NCBI GenBank assembly: GCA_030628805.1
Contig: DAOVQG010000064.1
Location: 1-16,715, forward strand
Direction: 5' to 3'
Length of the DNA stretch: 16,715 nt
DNA from: JAGMDK01 sp023128695
GTDB lineage: Bacteria > Planctomycetota > Phycisphaerae > UBA1845 > Fen-1342
The translations under genes and the position numbers were made by a program. The notes beneath the pieces are model-generated. The model searched no databases and was not told the origin of the DNA. It saw only the letters and a list, made by a program, of their open reading frames with translations. The first letter of the stretch is position 1. The number at the start of each line of letters is the position of its first letter. This document shows positions 15,929 to 16,715 of the stretch, in pieces.

Positions 15929-16068
15929 GCCTCCCCTTCATCGGCGGGCCACGCAGGCCAGGGAATCGGACGCCACGGAAGGCGTGCGGCCCGCAGTGGG
16001 CAGAGCCCGTTGCAGAGCGCGCTTACTCCGCCGCGCCGGGCTTCCAACTCATTCTTGAAGGAGAGACC

Positions 16069-16293
16069 ATGTCAGGGCAACGGACTTGTGGCGCTGATGC
16101 GCTGGGAGAGCAGCTCATCCGGATTTACCGCGTTTTGCCGCTTTTCGCGCCGGCCGAGCTTTCGGGGCTCGCCGAGTTCCTCGAGCAGCGCGTTGCATCG
16201 CGTCTTGCGCGCCTTGCACGAAATCCTGGATCTGCTTCGGGGAGGCGTGCTCGTACTCCGCCTCCCACTCTCGCAGACGGTTCAAAGCCGTGA
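16069..16293 (+). CDS. Possible small protein of unknown function, overlapping an antisense gene
   Basis: GAAGGAGAGA ends three bases before the ATG, with AGGAG five bases from it, one of the best ribosome binding sites in the window. A possible promoter and palindrome lie upstream. The 74-residue product starts MSGQRTCGADALGEQLIRIY and has a plausible amphipathic stretch (LFAPAELSGLAEFLEQRV). The last 25 residues are low-complexity and lie wholly antisense to the - strand gene at 16115-16438. It may be a real short gene, a truncated gene whose 3' part was lost, or a chance ORF. I recognise no family. Confidence 0.35.
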   Translation: MSGQRTCGADALGEQLIRIYRVLPLFAPAELSGLAEFLEQRVASRLARLARNPGSASGRRARTPPPTLADGSKP

Positions 16294-16438
16294 CGCGCGC
16301 CCGCGGATCCTCGACCAGCAGCAAAAGCCCGGCGGCGCAAAAGCGCGTGACCCAATGGCCCGATAGTTTAGCCTCCTCATAGAGGAGCTTCATCGCGTGG
16401 TCGACCTGAAAGTTGATCTGTGGTCTGCGTTCAGGCAT
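16115..16438 (-). CDS. Small basic protein with ribbon-helix-helix-like N-terminus, function unknown
   Basis: This 107-residue product is read from the ATG at 16438, which has AAAGGGA five bases upstream; a GTG at 16462 would add eight residues and has no better site. A strand-like segment (RRPQINFQV) is followed by two predicted helices (DHAMKLLYEEAKLSGHW, then VTRFCAAGLLLLVED). This order resembles ribbon-helix-helix DNA-binding proteins. A helical Glu/Arg-rich middle (TALNRLREWEAEYEH) and a Lys/Arg-rich tail (RRAPKARPARKAAKRGKSG) could aid nucleic-acid binding. I believe similar hypothetical proteins occur in planctomycetes but could not check. The DNA-binding role is inference. Its 3' part overlaps the + ORF at 16069-16293. 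Confidence 0.6.
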   Translation of the reverse strand: MPERRPQINFQVDHAMKLLYEEAKLSGHWVTRFCAAGLLLLVEDPRARVTALNRLREWEAEYEHASPKQIQDFVQGAQDAMQRAARGTRRAPKARPARKAAKRGKSG

Positions 16439-16521
16439 GGCGGTCCCTTTCAAGAAATCCACTATTTCCTAGACGACCGTATTGTCCGCGCCGCCGAGCA
16501 GAATGCAACCTCTCCGTTTAC

Positions 16522-16576
16522 TGTGGCACCGGCTTCCAGCCTGTGATGATTCCACCGGCAAGATGCCGGTGCCACA
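16522..16576. repeat. REPIN-like inverted doublet, GTGGCAC family
   Basis: The outer 12-base arms (16522-16533 and 16565-16576) are perfect reverse complements. The right unit (16553-16571) has stem CACCGGC-AAGAT-GCCGGTG. The left unit carries one altered base in its 3' arm (AGCCTGTG instead of AGCCGGTG), breaking its hairpin. Confidence 0.75.
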
Positions 16577-16578
16577 CA

Positions 16579-16592
16579 CGCCCGGCCGCTAC
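16579..16592 (-). repeat. Truncated GTAGCG-family element
   Basis: Read on the - strand it is GTAGCGGCCGGGCG, matching the first 14 bases of the 7202 unit at 13 positions. The partner arm is missing, so this is half an element between two GTGGCAC units. Confidence 0.5.
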
Positions 16593-16599
16593 ATTCTTG

Positions 16600-16623
16600 T
16601 GTGGCACCGGCTTCCAGCCGGTG
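16600..16623 (+). repeat. REP-like palindrome, GTGGCAC family
   Basis: GTGG head and stem CACCGGCT-TCC-AGCCGGTG. The 24 bases are the exact reverse complement of 7517-7540. Confidence 0.75.
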
Positions 16624-16624
16624 A

Positions 16625-16650
16625 TTCGGCCGGTACCTTATCCGGCCGAA
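16625..16650. repeat. Hairpin with 9-bp perfect arms
   Basis: TTCGGCCGG and CCGGCCGAA are perfect reverse complements around eight bases. It abuts the preceding GTGGCAC element by one base. Confidence 0.6.
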
Positions 16651-16653
16651 GAA

Positions 16654-16714
16654 GGGAGGGCGAAGCTCCTGCTGAGCCGCCGCGACTCTGGCTCGGCAGG
16701 AGCCTCGCCCTCCC
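16654..16714. repeat. Long inverted repeat at the right edge
   Basis: Two 25-base arms (16654-16678 and 16690-16714) pair at 23 of 25 positions around an 11-base loop. The left arm begins GGGAGGGCGAAGCTCC and the right arm ends GGAGCCTCGCCCTCCC. One of the two differences allows a G-U pair in RNA. The window ends one base later, so flanking sequence is not visible. Confidence 0.75.
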
Positions 16715-16715
16715 G

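Larger units (their letters stand above)
15705..16068. other. Intergenic region between divergent genes
   Basis: About 360 bases, more AT-rich at 15820-15910 than the flanks. It holds a possible + strand promoter (15873-15901), an operator-like palindrome (15913-15928) and short inverted repeats (AGGCTGTAGCCT at 15814-15825; TGGGAA/TTCCCA at 15825-15843). Any promoter for the - strand transglutaminase-like gene must also lie here, but I see no convincing match. Short ORFs in this stretch lack protein-like composition. Confidence 0.6.

Noticed and set aside
15905..16366. 153-codon + strand frame
   Set aside because: It has no good ribosome binding site, its composition is Ser/Arg-rich, and it is largely antisense to the better-supported - strand gene at 16115-16438.

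Overview
The window looks like chromosomal DNA from a high-GC member of the Planctomycetota, probably a Phycisphaerae-like lineage. I infer this from protein style, not from a marker gene. Three hallmarks are dense here: C-terminal dockerin-like modules of the CPGDCNCD...ISWRDID...DVNGDGTVNWRDID type, Cys-rich modules of the (G)ACC...DxNxNGxxDxCE type, and REP-like palindromes between genes. No rRNA, tRNA, CRISPR array or transposase gene is visible.

Positions 1-7193 hold two large exported peptidases in tandem on the + strand: a matrixin-like zinc metallopeptidase (197-2428) and a gingipain-type C25 cysteine peptidase carrying a seven-repeat FG-GAP propeller (2556-7193). They are from unrelated peptidase clans but end in the same 71-residue, six-cysteine, double-EF-loop module (54 of 71 positions identical by my count). 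Positions 7194-7862 are an intergenic stretch packed with palindromes of the 'GTAG/GTGG head + 8-bp stem' type, plus an orphan translation-start leader. Positions 7863-14711 encode a 2282-residue M6 (immune inhibitor A-like) metallopeptidase. A roughly 1000-residue segment splits its catalytic region. Thrombospondin type 3 repeats and a Cys/hydrophobic/Arg tail follow, in place of the dockerin-like module.

From 14805 the - strand encodes a four-helix membrane protein with an outward-facing transglutaminase-like domain, convergent with the M6 gene. Between 15705 and 16068 lies a possible promoter with an operator-like palindrome. At 16069-16438 a well-led small + ORF overlaps, tail to tail, a small - strand protein resembling a ribbon-helix-helix DNA binder. 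The right edge (16522-16715) is again a cluster of palindromic elements.

Read together, 197-14711 is a secreted-protease island: three catalytic classes, Ca2+-binding repeat modules throughout, and two kinds of C-terminal tag that presumably direct surface or extracellular retention. The genes sit 127 and 669 bases apart and each has its own ribosome binding site, so one operon is not demonstrated. The most unusual signals are the shared C-terminal tag on unrelated enzymes, the altered spacing of the M6 zinc motif, and REP-like elements with a compensatory stem substitution.
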